Shown here in pieces: positions 1 through 8,314 of a DNA stretch of 64,000 nt. The notes under the pieces are model-generated. The model had not been told where the DNA came from. It worked only from the letters and a program-made list of their open reading frames with translations, and made no database searches. Source of the stretch: Nostoc sp. CHAB 5844 (lineage in GTDB: Bacteria > Cyanobacteriota > Cyanobacteriia > Cyanobacteriales > Nostocaceae). The stretch lies in NCBI RefSeq assembly GCF_020829595.1, contig NZ_JAIVFW010000001.1:310001-374000 (forward strand), given 5' to 3'. A program made the position numbers and the translations under genes. Within the stretch, counting starts at the first letter, position 1, and each line of letters opens with the position of its first letter.

Positions 1-741
1 TAAAGTTGCATTCCCGGCGAGTTCTTGTAAACCAGCTTGTCCGTCACAATCGGCGTTGAATGCAGCTTTGAGACAGCGAATAGCAATCGGACTTTTTTGT
101 AAAATTTCTTGCGCCCATTGTATACCTTCGTTTTCTAATTGTTCTACTGGCACAATACAGTTAATTAAACCCATATCTAGGGCTTGTTGGGCATTGTACT
201 GACGACAGAGAAACCAAATTTCTCGCGCCTTTTTTTGCCCAACAATGCGGGCGAGATAACTAGCACCAAAACCACCATCAAAGCTACCGACCTTGGGGCC
301 AGTTTGTCCAAAAATAGCGTTATCAGCAGCAATGGTGAGGTCGCAAATTAAGTGTAAAACGTGTCCGCCACCGATCGCATATCCCGCTACTAAGGCAATC
401 ACTACTTTCGGCATAGAACGAATCAAGCGCTGCAAATCCAGCACATTCAAGCGAGGAATACCTGCATCGTCTACATAACCAGCTTGCCCCCGCACACTTT
501 GGTCGCCACCAGCACAGAAGGCATACTTACCATCAGTGTGGGGGCCAGCACCAGTAAAGAGAACTACCCCAATATTAGTATCTTCACGGGCATCACAAAA
601 CGCGTCGTATAGTTCAAAGACAGTTTTAGGACGGAAAGCATTACGTTTGTGTGGGCGGTTGATAGTGATTTTTGCAATGCCATCAGTTTTGTGATACAGG
701 ATATCTTCGTAGGTTTTGACAGATTGCCAGTTGACTTGCAT
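1..741 (-). CDS. menB: 1,4-dihydroxy-2-naphthoyl-CoA synthase MenB, 3' end cut off by the window
   Basis: Crotonase-fold enzyme that closes the second ring of the naphthoquinone nucleus by converting o-succinylbenzoyl-CoA to DHNA-CoA; in cyanobacteria this leads to phylloquinone of photosystem I. The frame opens at an ATG at 741 with [20 protein letters not shown] and stays open for 247 codons to the first base of the window, so roughly the last 25-30 residues are missing. Visible family signatures are [38 protein letters not shown] (oxyanion hole) and [20 protein letters not shown]. It lies on the same strand as menD, with a small plus-strand gene between them, so the two are neighbours but not a simple operon. 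Assignment is secure. Confidence 0.95.
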   Translation of the reverse strand, partial: MQVNWQSVKTYEDILYHKTDGIAKITINRPHKRNAFRPKTVFELYDAFCDAREDTNIGVVLFTGAGPHTDGKYAFCAGGDQSVRGQAGYVDDAGIPRLNVLDLQRLIRSMPKVVIALVAGYAIGGGHVLHLICDLTIAADNAIFGQTGPKVGSFDGGFGASYLARIVGQKKAREIWFLCRQYNAQQALDMGLINCIVPVEQLENEGIQWAQEILQKSPIAIRCLKAAFNADCDGQAGLQELAGNATL

Positions 742-1187
742 GAGAATGAAATGCGCTATTGTGCTTGAGAATTTTATCGCGGACTGAGAAGCGATCGCTA
801 AAATTTACTCTCTCAAGTAAAATCAGGGCTTAAAAAGGTATGAAGTATGAAAAACGAATTATCTAGGAAAGCTTGTCTACACCAGTTTTCATACTTCAGC
901 CTTTGTATCATCGCTTTTTTAGCGAATTGTTTTTGTTTCTCTACCGCCACTCGATTCGTTATAGCCATAGCCAAGGTAGTTAGGACATCGGTAAATGGTA
1001 AAACTGAGACAGTGAAAGACTTTTAACTCTGTCACCTGTCACCTATTACCTGTCCCCTGCTATATGAGCCGCTCAATCTTTACTAGTTTAAAATTCATGC
1101 ATAATTTACTATTATCTATGTAAATTTACAATGTTAATCTAATGTGCTTATTAATACACTACTAATAGGAACGTTTAGGTAATCTAT
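742..1187. other. intergenic region with a short tandem repeat
   Basis: No convincing gene in this 446-bp stretch. It holds the divergent upstream regions of menB and the small gene at 1188. A degenerate heptamer tandem repeat of the type GTCACCT lies at about 1030-1060, and the palindrome GTAAATTTAC lies at about 1120-1129 in front of the small gene. Confidence 0.6.
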
Positions 1188-1403
1188 ATGAACGAAAATA
1201 ATAATCCAGCAGAAGCAGCAGGCTACGCAGCAGCAGGTGCAGCAGCAGGTGCAGCAGCAGGTGCAGTTGTTGCGACAACAGTAGGAGGTATGGGTCTAGC
1301 AGTAGGTGGAACAGCTGTAGCTATTGGTGCTGCTCCGGTTATTGCTGCTGGTGCAGTTGTAGGACTCGCTTTTTATGGTTTAAAAAAAGGTTTAGGTTGG
1401 TAA
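1188..1403 (+). CDS. small Ala/Gly-rich hydrophobic protein
   Basis: A 71-residue protein that I cannot assign to a named family. After a polar head (MNENNNPAEAAGY) almost the whole chain is Ala, Gly and Val, with repeated AAAGAAAGA and later GGMGLAVGG / IGAAPVIAAGAVVGLAFYGL stretches, ending in the basic tail KKGLGW. The small-residue spacing resembles glycine-zipper membrane peptides, and two hydrophobic helices are plausible. An AGGAACG stretch upstream of the ATG could be a ribosome site. It sits alone between the divergent menB promoter and the 3' end of menD and is followed by a hairpin. That it is a real gene is inferred from composition, start region and terminator rather than from homology. 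Confidence 0.6.
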   Translation: MNENNNPAEAAGYAAAGAAAGAAAGAVVATTVGGMGLAVGGTAVAIGAAPVIAAGAVVGLAFYGLKKGLGW

Positions 1404-1421
1404 AAAACGATTGAAATAAAC

Positions 1422-1449
1422 TAAGCTGCTCTATTACTAGGGCGGCTTA
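1422..1449 (+). terminator. hairpin after the small Ala/Gly gene
   Basis: TAAGCTGC (1422-1429) pairs with GCGGCTTA (1442-1449), eight pairs including one G-U, followed by a weak A/T-rich tail. It lies between convergent 3' ends, so it may stop transcription from the small gene. There is no clear U run. Confidence 0.4.
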
Positions 1450-1477
1450 ATTTAACTCTACTCTATGTTAGAGAGAG

Positions 1478-3208
1478 CTAAAGAGTAATATCTATGGCAA
1501 ACTTTCCTAAATTCTCCTGTCGCCATTTAGCATCATTCTTTCGATTTGTCTGCAACTCTAAAACCCTGATTCCTTTAGTTGGTAACAGGTTGAATTTTTG
1601 CTGTAACTCCTGCCAAGAAGTAATTAATTCATGCTGCACCCCATATGTGGCACACAACTGAGCAAAATTAATATCCTGTGGAGTGCCAAAAAACTCTTCA
1701 AATGGTGGGTCAAATTTGGCAATGGGTAACATTTCAAAAATTCCGCCACCGTTGTTATTAATTAAAACAATTGTTAAATGTCCGACAAATTTATTGCGGA
1801 TTAAAAAACCATTGGTATCATGTAATAGTGCTAAATCTCCTGTTAACATAACACTGCTTTGTTGACGATGGGCAATTCCTAAAGCGGTGGATAGTGTGCC
1901 ATCAATACCATTAGCACCTCTGTTAAAATATGTTCTCACTCCTAAATTATTTGGTTGCCAAAAAAACTCTACATCCCTCACAGGCATACTATTGGCAATA
2001 AATAAAGGTGTTCCTGGTGGCAGTATTTGAGACAATATCCAGGCTGCTTTACCTTCAAATAAATCCTCCATTTTTGCCATAGTCTGGTCAACAGCGAACC
2101 TGACTTTCGCTTCAGCAATACACCAACTTTGCAGATATTCAGACGGCAAATTCTCATGGTCGCTTTCCCATGTCTCCAAGTCATTTACACTCATTCGTAA
2201 ATGCGTTGTCTTTCCGTGGAGAGGGTCGAGGTTTTGGTCGCTAGAGTCAATTACCCAGCGTTCGGGTTGTGTAGCACTTAACCAAGTCCGCAGTTCTTTA
2301 CTGGTAGGCATATCTCCTACCTGAATTACGATTTTGGGTGCTAACTGCTTTGCTAGTTGCTGGTTACGTAAAATCAGGTCGTAAGTGGAAATTAAATAAG
2401 GGTTGAGGTCAGCATAATTTCTCAGTGGCGAGAGTCCTTCTGCGAGAACAGGCCATTGCAGAGTTTGGGAAAGTCTCGCGATCGCTCTACAATACTCCTG
2501 GGGATTTTGTGGTTGAGCAACTCCAGCAATAATCATACCGCGATCGCAATTTTGCCACGCTTGGGGAATGGGAAGTCGAGCGTGGGGAGTAAAAAGAATA
2601 TTTGTGACTGTAGCGAAGAATTCTTCTGAGTCAAACTGAAAGTCAGTACCGTCAGGGACTGGTGCAAGAGGGTCACGGAAGGGAATGTTCAAATGTACTG
2701 ACCCTTTTGTTGGTGTTTGCGTTCTTTCCCAAGCATAAATTACCATTTGCCGTAAATAAGCCAGCATTTCCATATCTGGGGAGGGTAATGCTAACTCGGC
2801 TTGCCAGTTTGGGTAACTACCATATAATTTCACTTGGTCTATGGTTTGACCGGAGTGGCAATCTCGCAGTTCTGGTGGTCTATCGGTAGTTAGCACGAGC
2901 AATGGTATGCGACTTTCTTTTACTTCTATGACTGCGGGATAAAAATTTGCCCCTGCTGTACCAGAAGTACAAACCAGTGCTACGGGTAGTCCGGTAGCTT
3001 TAGCTACTCCCAAGGCAAAAAAAGCAGCTGAGCGTTCATCGAGAATGGATATCGCTTCAATATGAGGTAATTGTTGAGCAAAAGCGACTGTTAGGGGTGT
3101 AGAACGAGAACCAGGACAAATTACAACATAAGTTAAACCTAAACGCTTTAATGTCTCCGTCAAGACAAAAGCCCAAAGTTGATTAACATTCTTATAGGCA
3201 ACGAGCAT
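1478..3208 (-). CDS. menD: 2-succinyl-5-enolpyruvyl-6-hydroxy-3-cyclohexene-1-carboxylate synthase MenD
   Basis: Thiamine-diphosphate enzyme that adds the succinyl semialdehyde unit from 2-oxoglutarate to isochorismate, the first committed step toward phylloquinone. The N-terminal pyrimidine-binding domain has ICPGSRSTPLTVAF and ILDERSAAFFALG; the C-terminal pyrophosphate-binding domain has GDLALLHDTNGFLI followed by LINNNGGGIFEMLP, the metal/ThDP motif of the family. At about 576 residues the length is normal. I place the start at the ATG at 3208 (MLVAYKNVNQLW); an in-frame TTG lies 9 bases upstream. With menB nearby on the same strand this is part of a phylloquinone gene neighbourhood. Confidence 0.95.
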   Translation of the reverse strand: MLVAYKNVNQLWAFVLTETLKRLGLTYVVICPGSRSTPLTVAFAQQLPHIEAISILDERSAAFFALGVAKATGLPVALVCTSGTAGANFYPAVIEVKESRIPLLVLTTDRPPELRDCHSGQTIDQVKLYGSYPNWQAELALPSPDMEMLAYLRQMVIYAWERTQTPTKGSVHLNIPFRDPLAPVPDGTDFQFDSEEFFATVTNILFTPHARLPIPQAWQNCDRGMIIAGVAQPQNPQEYCRAIARLSQTLQWPVLAEGLSPLRNYADLNPYLISTYDLILRNQQLAKQLAPKIVIQVGDMPTSKELRTWLSATQPERWVIDSSDQNLDPLHGKTTHLRMSVNDLETWESDHENLPSEYLQSWCIAEAKVRFAVDQTMAKMEDLFEGKAAWILSQILPPGTPLFIANSMPVRDVEFFWQPNNLGVRTYFNRGANGIDGTLSTALGIAHRQQSSVMLTGDLALLHDTNGFLIRNKFVGHLTIVLINNNGGGIFEMLPIAKFDPPFEEFFGTPQDINFAQLCATYGVQHELITSWQELQQKFNLLPTKGIRVLELQTNRKNDAKWRQENLGKFAIDITL

Positions 3209-3378
3209 CAAATCCAAGGTAGCTATCAGACAATATTCAATTGTGACATTCTCCCATAGGACTTACACACAAAGGTTAGTTTGAGATGGGGTGTAAGGGT
3301 TTGTTCACTCATACCCTACACTTCTATACCCCTGGTTGTTTGTTAAATTTTTGGATGGCAAATTTATCTGGAACACTT

Positions 3379-3747
3379 ATGGACTGTATTCACTTAACAG
3401 GAATTCGCTGCTATGGCTACACTGGCTATTTGCCGGAAGAACAGGTTTTAGGGCAATGGTTTGAGGTAGATGTCAAGTTATGGTTAGATCTATCTCAAGC
3501 TGCTAAGACTGATGCGATCGCAGATACTCTCGATTATCGCAGTGTGATTAGTGCAATTCAAAACTTAGTCAAAACATCCCAGTTCGCCTTACTGGAAAAG
3601 TTAGCAGGTACAATTGCCGACTCTATTTTGCAACAGTGCGATCGCGTTACGCAAGTCCAAGTCGTTGTCACCAAACCTGCCGCACCTATTCCTGATTTTG
3701 GTGGCAAAATCAGTATTGAACTTACCAGAAATAAGTCTAATTTTTAA
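3379..3747 (+). CDS. folB: dihydroneopterin aldolase FolB
   Basis: Converts 7,8-dihydroneopterin to 6-hydroxymethyl-dihydropterin and glycolaldehyde in folate synthesis. From the ATG at 3379 it is 122 residues, the normal size. It begins MDCIHLTGIRCYGYTGYLPE, where the Gly-Tyr-x-Gly-x-x-x-x-Glu segment is the usual FolB substrate region, and it contains DTLDYRSV, LLEKLAGTIAD and the C-terminal VTKPAAPIPDFGG segment with the catalytic-site lysine. In-frame starts exist upstream at 3286 and 3355 but add residues that do not fit the family. Transcribed divergently from menD. Confidence 0.93.
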   Translation: MDCIHLTGIRCYGYTGYLPEEQVLGQWFEVDVKLWLDLSQAAKTDAIADTLDYRSVISAIQNLVKTSQFALLEKLAGTIADSILQQCDRVTQVQVVVTKPAAPIPDFGGKISIELTRNKSNF

Positions 3748-3849
3748 AGAGTTTGTGATTGAGTTGCCTACATGAGGTACATACTAGTCTCTAAACCCTA
3801 GCCTAAGCGCCCTTGACTTCCACAAAATGTACCTCAACGCTATATACAA

Positions 3850-4305
3850 ATGACTGAATCAAACGCCAAATTTTCTGAAGAAGTGCGGGTTTTTGTTTAC
3901 GGCACGTTGAAACCTGGTGAAGCTAATTATCAAAAATACTGTGCAGGTAAGGTAATAAATGCAAAAAGGGCAGTCATATTAGGCAAGCTTTTTGCTTTGC
4001 CTATGGGCTACCCAGCGATAACAACGGGACAACATCAAGTCCACGGCTATTTGCTTTTTTTCTCTAACCCAGAGGTCTTACAAGCTTTAGATCATCTAGA
4101 AGATTACCAGCCCAATAGACCAATCTCAGAAAATCTTTACAATCGCCAACAAATCGAGGTATACACTCAACAAGGCGAAGCTCTTGGTTGGGCTTGGGTT
4201 TATTTGATGACTTTAGAGCTTGTCAAACAATTAAACGGCACTCTTGTTGCTGATGGCTGGTGGAGTGGCTGCGGTTTAAGCGCGAAGGAACGCAGTGGGT
4301 TGTGA
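3850..4305 (+). CDS. gamma-glutamylcyclotransferase-like (AIG2/GGCT fold) protein
   Basis: A 151-residue member of the gamma-glutamylcyclotransferase/AIG2 fold. VFVYGTLKPGEANYQKY near the N-terminus is the family's substrate-binding loop (YGTLK), followed by LGKLFALPMGYPAI, VHGYLLFF and a catalytic-type acidic residue in LDHLEDYQP. Members cyclise gamma-glutamyl peptides or act as amine cyclotransferases; the substrate here cannot be told. The last dozen residues (GCGLSAKERSGL) look like low-quality extension out of the conserved domain. It converges with the anti-sigma gene, only 20 bp away. Confidence 0.85.
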   Translation: MTESNAKFSEEVRVFVYGTLKPGEANYQKYCAGKVINAKRAVILGKLFALPMGYPAITTGQHQVHGYLLFFSNPEVLQALDHLEDYQPNRPISENLYNRQQIEVYTQQGEALGWAWVYLMTLELVKQLNGTLVADGWWSGCGLSAKERSGL

Positions 4306-4325
4306 ATGCGCTGTTCACTTCCCGA

Positions 4326-4949
4326 TTAATTCAAGCCAGGCTGAATTTTTTCTAGTCCACGGTGTTTGAGGTGAATGATCTTTTCTGGAGAGGTCACTGC
4401 TGCTTTCGGGATTTCAATGACGGGATTATTTAGTGCCACCATCAGCGGTGCAGCAGGAGTAGCAGAGGTTTTTGCTGCCGATGTAGAATCTACTTCTACT
4501 TGGGGTTTTTGAGCCAGCTGTGGTGTTCTAGATTCACTCCCAGGTAGTAAACCTGAAACTACGCCAATGACACAAGCAGCAACTGCTGCACCGCCAAACG
4601 TCCAAGCTACCCGTGAACGACGGCGCAAACGGGAGAATACTTTTTGGGCTGTGACTTCTGGTGGTTGTGCAGCGGTTGGTACTGGTAAAGTCCGTAAACC
4701 TTGCCGCAGTTTCAACAATCTGGCATACAGACATTGAACGGCTGCATCATTTGCCAGCCATTCTTCTACTTGCCTGCGTTCTGTTGCTGTCACCTCTCCA
4801 TCGAGGTATGCACTTAATAACTCGAAGCGATCGCGCTTCACCATATCCATAGTACCCGTTGATTCGTTGGTATGCTGATCCATCCCTTCTGACAAATCTC
4901 CTGGAAGTTGCACGTGGGAACGGTCGTAAAACTGAGAATCAGTAGTCAT
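4326..4949 (-). CDS. membrane-anchored anti-sigma factor for the adjacent ECF sigma factor
   Basis: A 207-residue single-pass membrane protein. The cytoplasmic part (about residues 38-85) has the anti-sigma fold signature RFELLSAYLDGEVTATERR...EWLANDAAVQCLYARL. It is followed by a basic stretch RLRRRSRVAW, one hydrophobic segment (about 117-137) and a Pro/Ala/Ser-rich tail that would be periplasmic. The HxxxCxxC zinc ligands of classical ZAS domains are absent. It lies 172 bp downstream of the sigma gene on the same strand, the usual sigma/anti-sigma order. From memory it corresponds to the SapG partner of SigG in Anabaena PCC 7120; the pairing is inferred from position. Confidence 0.82.
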   Translation of the reverse strand: MTTDSQFYDRSHVQLPGDLSEGMDQHTNESTGTMDMVKRDRFELLSAYLDGEVTATERRQVEEWLANDAAVQCLYARLLKLRQGLRTLPVPTAAQPPEVTAQKVFSRLRRRSRVAWTFGGAAVAACVIGVVSGLLPGSESRTPQLAQKPQVEVDSTSAAKTSATPAAPLMVALNNPVIEIPKAAVTSPEKIIHLKHRGLEKIQPGLN

Positions 4950-5121
4950 CTTAACATTATTACTAATTCATACACGGGTAAAACGAGCCAGCAATTTTAA
5001 TAAATTCATTGAGAAATTCATTGTTTTTTTCTCCTGACCACACAACCACTCTTCTTGATTCCTGACAATTCTTAATCAATGCTTAAATTTTGGCATCAAG
5101 CAAAGGAAAGAGACTGTAATT

Positions 5122-5793
5122 TTAGGTATCTAGATAATTTTGCAATTGGGCTTGCAATCTGGATCTTGCTCTGGCTATTCTCGATTTCACCGTTCCTAAG
5201 GAAACCCCTGTAATTTCGGCGATTTCTTCGTATGCCATGCCTTCGATTTCTCTTAAGACAATGGTAGTCCGAAACACTTCTGGTAAGTCGGCGATCGCCT
5301 CTCGCAGTTGCTCGTAAAACTCTCTAGTGGTCAGTTCCTCTTCGGGGCCGGGAGTGTCACCAGCAATTTCCCAATCCATTTCGCCATCTTCTAGCGCACG
5401 GGGAGCGTCCAGCGACAACGGACTAACAACACGCTTGCGCTTACGCAACTCATCGTAAAACAAGTTAGTGGCAATCCTACTTAACCAGCCGCGAAACTTA
5501 GCAGGTTCTTGTAATCGGTTAATATTCCGATACACTCGAATCCAAACTTCTTGCGCCAAATCGGCTCTATCAGGCCAATCTGGAGCTAGGTGGTATAAAA
5601 CCCTATCAACTTGGGTCTGATAGCGGCGCAGGAGTTCTGCAAACGCAGCACGATCTGGACGCAATCCCTCTTGACAGCGCAAAATTAGATCGTGATTTGA
5701 GAGTTTGTCAACTTGCACCGATGCTTCTGAATACTTCGCATCAACCGTTGACCAGGATACAGCAATCGATTGACTCATAGATCGTATTGGCAT
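5122..5793 (-). CDS. sigG: ECF (RpoE-like) RNA polymerase sigma factor, SigG type
   Basis: Extracytoplasmic-function sigma factor. Region 2 carries LLRRYQTQVDRVLYHL, DRADLAQEVWIRVYRNI and FRGWLSRIATNLFYDELRKRKR (core binding and -10 recognition); region 4 carries LREAIADLPEVFRTTIVLREIEG, YEEIAEITGVSLGTVKSRIARAR (the -35-binding helix-turn-helix). I prefer the ATG at 5793 because AAGGGA sits 7 bases upstream; alternatives are the ATGs at 5811 and 5778. A GGAAC-N-TCTA promoter of the ECF type lies just upstream, so autoregulation is likely. The gene downstream is a membrane anti-sigma factor. In Anabaena the corresponding sigma factor is linked to envelope stress; that role is carried over by homology. 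Confidence 0.9.
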   Translation of the reverse strand: MPIRSMSQSIAVSWSTVDAKYSEASVQVDKLSNHDLILRCQEGLRPDRAAFAELLRRYQTQVDRVLYHLAPDWPDRADLAQEVWIRVYRNINRLQEPAKFRGWLSRIATNLFYDELRKRKRVVSPLSLDAPRALEDGEMDWEIAGDTPGPEEELTTREFYEQLREAIADLPEVFRTTIVLREIEGMAYEEIAEITGVSLGTVKSRIARARSRLQAQLQNYLDT

Positions 5794-5811
5794 TAAATCA
5801 TCCCTTACCAT

Positions 5812-5838
5812 TAGACATACTAATTTAGTGGATGTTCC
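5812..5838 (-). promoter_or_regulatory. candidate ECF-type promoter of the sigma gene
   Basis: On the minus strand GGAACAT (5838-5832) is followed by a 16-base spacer and TCTA (5815-5812), close to the GGAACTT-N16-TCTRA pattern bound by RpoE-like factors. It ends next to the ATG at 5811, which would put the transcript start past that codon and favours the downstream start at 5793. Autoregulation is inferred. Confidence 0.5.
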
Positions 5839-6324
5839 TGAATTAGGTGCCGGATTAATGACTGGAACATCAAAGTATAGAATTTAGGTGAGATTCCTGG
5901 TAACAAAAATAGTGACAAACTCTAGTTTTTTCTCGAAAATCGCTATTTCAGATGGATTACGCCACATTGATACTGTTGGCGGTTTTACGTATAATTGTGC
6001 GGCTGATAACAACTGACTATTTACGCTTGACAAATTTTTTATATTGTGCATTAAATATCAAGCCGTCGTTATCTAAACAAAAGACAGCTAGTTACAGGAA
6101 AAACCACAAGCCAATATGAAAAACTGTCTTTCTAGCCTAAGCGCCTCTAGTCTTTATTTTCCATAACAGACAAATACCTAAATTCCTGAGCTTCTACTTT
6201 GAATACTGAATTGAGGTTTGAGAAGCCGTTAGACTGGGTGAGATATCGTGGTAACTTCACTAAGGGTAGAGTAGAATCTTGGTTCTGGTCATTGTTGCCA
6301 GAAAGTATTCCTTGAAAAGGAATG
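5839..6324. other. intergenic region upstream of the sigma gene
   Basis: No gene recognised in these 486 bp. A second GGAACATC on the plus strand near 5863 lacks a good partner box. The rest is AT-rich with no repeat or RNA signature that I can name. Confidence 0.5.
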
Positions 6325-6474
6325 TTATTTTTCCGGTCTAGTTACCAGAATTGTATTTTTTTCTGGATGTTCCTGATAAATAGCGCCAGTATTAGCTGGA
6401 TTTGGTATCCGAACTTGAAGAAAGAAATTAATGGAAAATGTGATTGTGATTGCTAGCAATAGTTTTTCAAACAT
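6325..6474 (-). CDS. small membrane-anchored protein, unknown function
   Basis: A 49-residue reading frame starting MFEKLLLAITITFSINFFLQ, one short hydrophobic helix, followed by a polar tail VRIPNPANTGAIYQEHPEKN. The ATG at 6474 is preceded by GGTGGGAG, a good ribosome site at about 6 bases. The frame could be extended to 6594, but that part is basic and low in quality and overlaps a hairpin. No family is recognised. It is transcribed away from the L,D-transpeptidase gene, so the two share the region 6475-6764. Support is the ribosome site and the typical signal-anchor composition. Confidence 0.5.
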   Translation of the reverse strand: MFEKLLLAITITFSINFFLQVRIPNPANTGAIYQEHPEKNTILVTRPEK

Positions 6475-6529
6475 GGATTTTCTCCCACCCACACCATTAA
6501 TGATTGATTGCTGCTGTTGGAAATTTATC

Positions 6530-6590
6530 AAAAAAGAAAAAAGCCTGAACGGAGGAAACCTTCGCTCGGTCTTTGCAGGAAGGAGGTTTC
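6530..6590 (-). promoter_or_regulatory. leader hairpin followed by a U-rich run, upstream of the small membrane gene
   Basis: On the minus strand GAAACCTCCTTC (6590-6579) can pair with GAAGGTTTC (6563-6555) with a 3-base bulge. About 11 bases later comes TTTTTTCTTTTTTG (6543-6530), some 55 bases before the start codon. This is terminator-like but the U run is displaced, so it may be an attenuator or chance. Confidence 0.35.
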
Positions 6591-6764
6591 TCACCAGAAG
6601 TTTTATTTACTGGGATATCCGCTTAAACTTAGTTTGCCCAGAAAGATTGGCAAATTTATAAGGAAACAAATAAGTATTTATAAATTATTGATAATTGGAT
6701 GATGAGCGCATTCAATTATTCCAAAAGATTTGGATCTGTCAGGGATAAACAATAGGCGATCGCA

Positions 6765-7577
6765 ATGGTAAGAAATGATTCTGTAGCGCGTATAGCAATG
6801 TTTCTCTGTTTTGGCACAGCCATCTTATCGTTAGCTGTCCATTGGCGAGTTACGACAACGCAACAACAGTCGGAGAATTCAGCCGCCGCTAATGGCAAAT
6901 TTCCTGGGAGTTTAGGGGAAACAGCCTTTGGCGCGTCTACAACTGCTGGTGAATCCATCCCAGGACAAAATCCCCAAAGGACTTACCAGTTCAAGTCCTC
7001 TGGTATTCAGCCTGATCGTAAGTCGGTTACAGTGATCCAAAACGTAGGCAAGGACACTGATATATCTAATAACAGGCGCTTAGTTGGGTTTGAGCAAGAA
7101 CAAACAGAAAATCGCAATACTGATGCTCAACCGATATCCTTTTTTACCCAGTTTTCAAATCAACAAAAAACTTCTAATAAACTGGGGATGAAAACCCAAG
7201 TAGTGGTTGATTTAAGCGATCGCCGCACTTATGTTTACAAAGGAGATTTAGTTATAGCCAGTTATCCAATTGCTGTAGGTAAAAAGGGCTGGGAAACGCC
7301 TAAAGGTTCTTTCGCCGTGATGAATATGCAACATGACCCGATTTGGCAACACCCCATTACTGGCAAAGTCTTTCCGCCTGGCAATGATAGTCCTTTAGGC
7401 GAGCGCTGGATTGGTTTTTGGACGGATGGACGTAATGAAATTGGCTTTCACGGCACACCAGATATCCACCTGTTGGGAACTGCTATTTCTCACGGTTGCT
7501 TGAGAATGCGTAATGCTGATGTTCGTCTGTTATATGACCAAGTTAAGGTAGGCACAGTGGTGACTGTGCGTGAATAA
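6765..7577 (+). CDS. L,D-transpeptidase (YkuD/ErfK family)
   Basis: A 270-residue envelope enzyme that forms 3-3 peptidoglycan cross-links or attaches proteins to the sacculus. A signal anchor (IAMFLCFGTAILSLAVHW) is followed by about 115 low-complexity linker residues. The YkuD domain (about 140-270) starts at QVVVDLSDRRTYVYKG and contains IAVGKKGWETPKGSF, GFHGTP and ISHGCLRM: the catalytic Cys lies in SHGCLRM and the conserved His in GFHGT. It converges with the ComFB-type gene across a perfect inverted repeat. Neighbours include an M23 endopeptidase and an envelope-stress-type sigma factor, so a cell-wall neighbourhood is plausible. Confidence 0.92.
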   Translation: MVRNDSVARIAMFLCFGTAILSLAVHWRVTTTQQQSENSAAANGKFPGSLGETAFGASTTAGESIPGQNPQRTYQFKSSGIQPDRKSVTVIQNVGKDTDISNNRRLVGFEQEQTENRNTDAQPISFFTQFSNQQKTSNKLGMKTQVVVDLSDRRTYVYKGDLVIASYPIAVGKKGWETPKGSFAVMNMQHDPIWQHPITGKVFPPGNDSPLGERWIGFWTDGRNEIGFHGTPDIHLLGTAISHGCLRMRNADVRLLYDQVKVGTVVTVRE

Positions 7578-7587
7578 TTTGTTGATA

Positions 7588-7652
7588 GTCAATGGTCATT
7601 AGTCCTTTGTCGTTACTTTTAAACAAATGACTAATGACTAATGACCATTGAC
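7588..7652. terminator. 17-bp perfect inverted repeat between convergent genes
   Basis: GTCAATGGTCATTAGTC (7588-7604) is exactly complementary to 7636-7652, with a 31-base loop. It sits in the 80-bp gap between two convergent 3' ends, so it can serve as a bidirectional terminator. It is built from the GTCATTA-type heptamers seen elsewhere in the window. Confidence 0.6.
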
Positions 7653-7657
7653 CAAAC

Positions 7658-8203
7658 TTATTTTTGCTCAAAGCTAGGGGCGTAGACTTGGAGTAAGGTA
7701 CTAACTTGGCGCAGAACTTCATTACCAGTGTTTTTACCCAAAACTGGGGTTCTGTTGTCGTTGGCGGGTTGGTCGAGGTTGCGACTAATCGCCTCAGTAA
7801 CTTGTTGAGAAATCAACTCTTGTAATTCGGCTTTAGCACGTATACGTTGGTAGTTAGCACCTTCTTCTGTAGTGGCATATAAGGGTGGTAAACGGTTGAG
7901 GGCATAAGCGGCAATATCGCCCACATCTAAAGAACTTTCGCTGGTTGCTTCAATTTCGGCGACGCGGGCGATCGCTTCTGTCAATACCAATTCTTCCATG
8001 ACATTGATAAATTGTTTGCGAGGTACCGCCACTACCTCACCAGTTAATAGCGCTCCCATTAATCGATCCAGCGCCATATATTCTTCTATCGAAAGTTCGG
8101 ATGCGTTATCACAAATTCGCCCAACTTCTGCTTCCATTGCTGGTGTGAGATAACCATCCTGGAGAGCTTGTTCTACAATTTTTTCAATACTCATAACGCT
8201 CAT
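7658..8203 (-). CDS. cdgR: ComFB-domain c-di-GMP receptor (CdgR-like)
   Basis: About 181 residues. The central part (FINVMEELVLTEAIARVAEI, then DIAAYALNRLPPLYATTEEG) is the ComFB domain: the MEELVL helix and the ALNRLPPLYATTEEGA segment are its hallmarks. Cyanobacterial ComFB proteins bind cyclic di-GMP (and in some species c-di-AMP); in Anabaena the homologue CdgR controls cell size. I recall that gene being close to sigG in Anabaena, which matches this neighbourhood. Starts at 8203 (MSVMSIEK) or 8194; the TTG at 8221 is unlikely. Ligand binding is inferred from the family. Confidence 0.82.
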   Translation of the reverse strand: MSVMSIEKIVEQALQDGYLTPAMEAEVGRICDNASELSIEEYMALDRLMGALLTGEVVAVPRKQFINVMEELVLTEAIARVAEIEATSESSLDVGDIAAYALNRLPPLYATTEEGANYQRIRAKAELQELISQQVTEAISRNLDQPANDNRTPVLGKNTGNEVLRQVSTLLQVYAPSFEQK

Positions 8204-8314
8204 CTTGTTTAAGCCACCCAAGTCAGGTAGGGACGGTATAGATTCAATTTATCCTGCCCAATTATCGGTGCATAATATACAAATTATGCACAGACGCTAT
8301 TAAATACGTCTCTA

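Noticed and set aside
6431-6661. 76-codon plus-strand frame opposite the small membrane gene
   Set aside because: Composition is not protein-like and it overlaps the better-supported minus-strand gene with a ribosome site.
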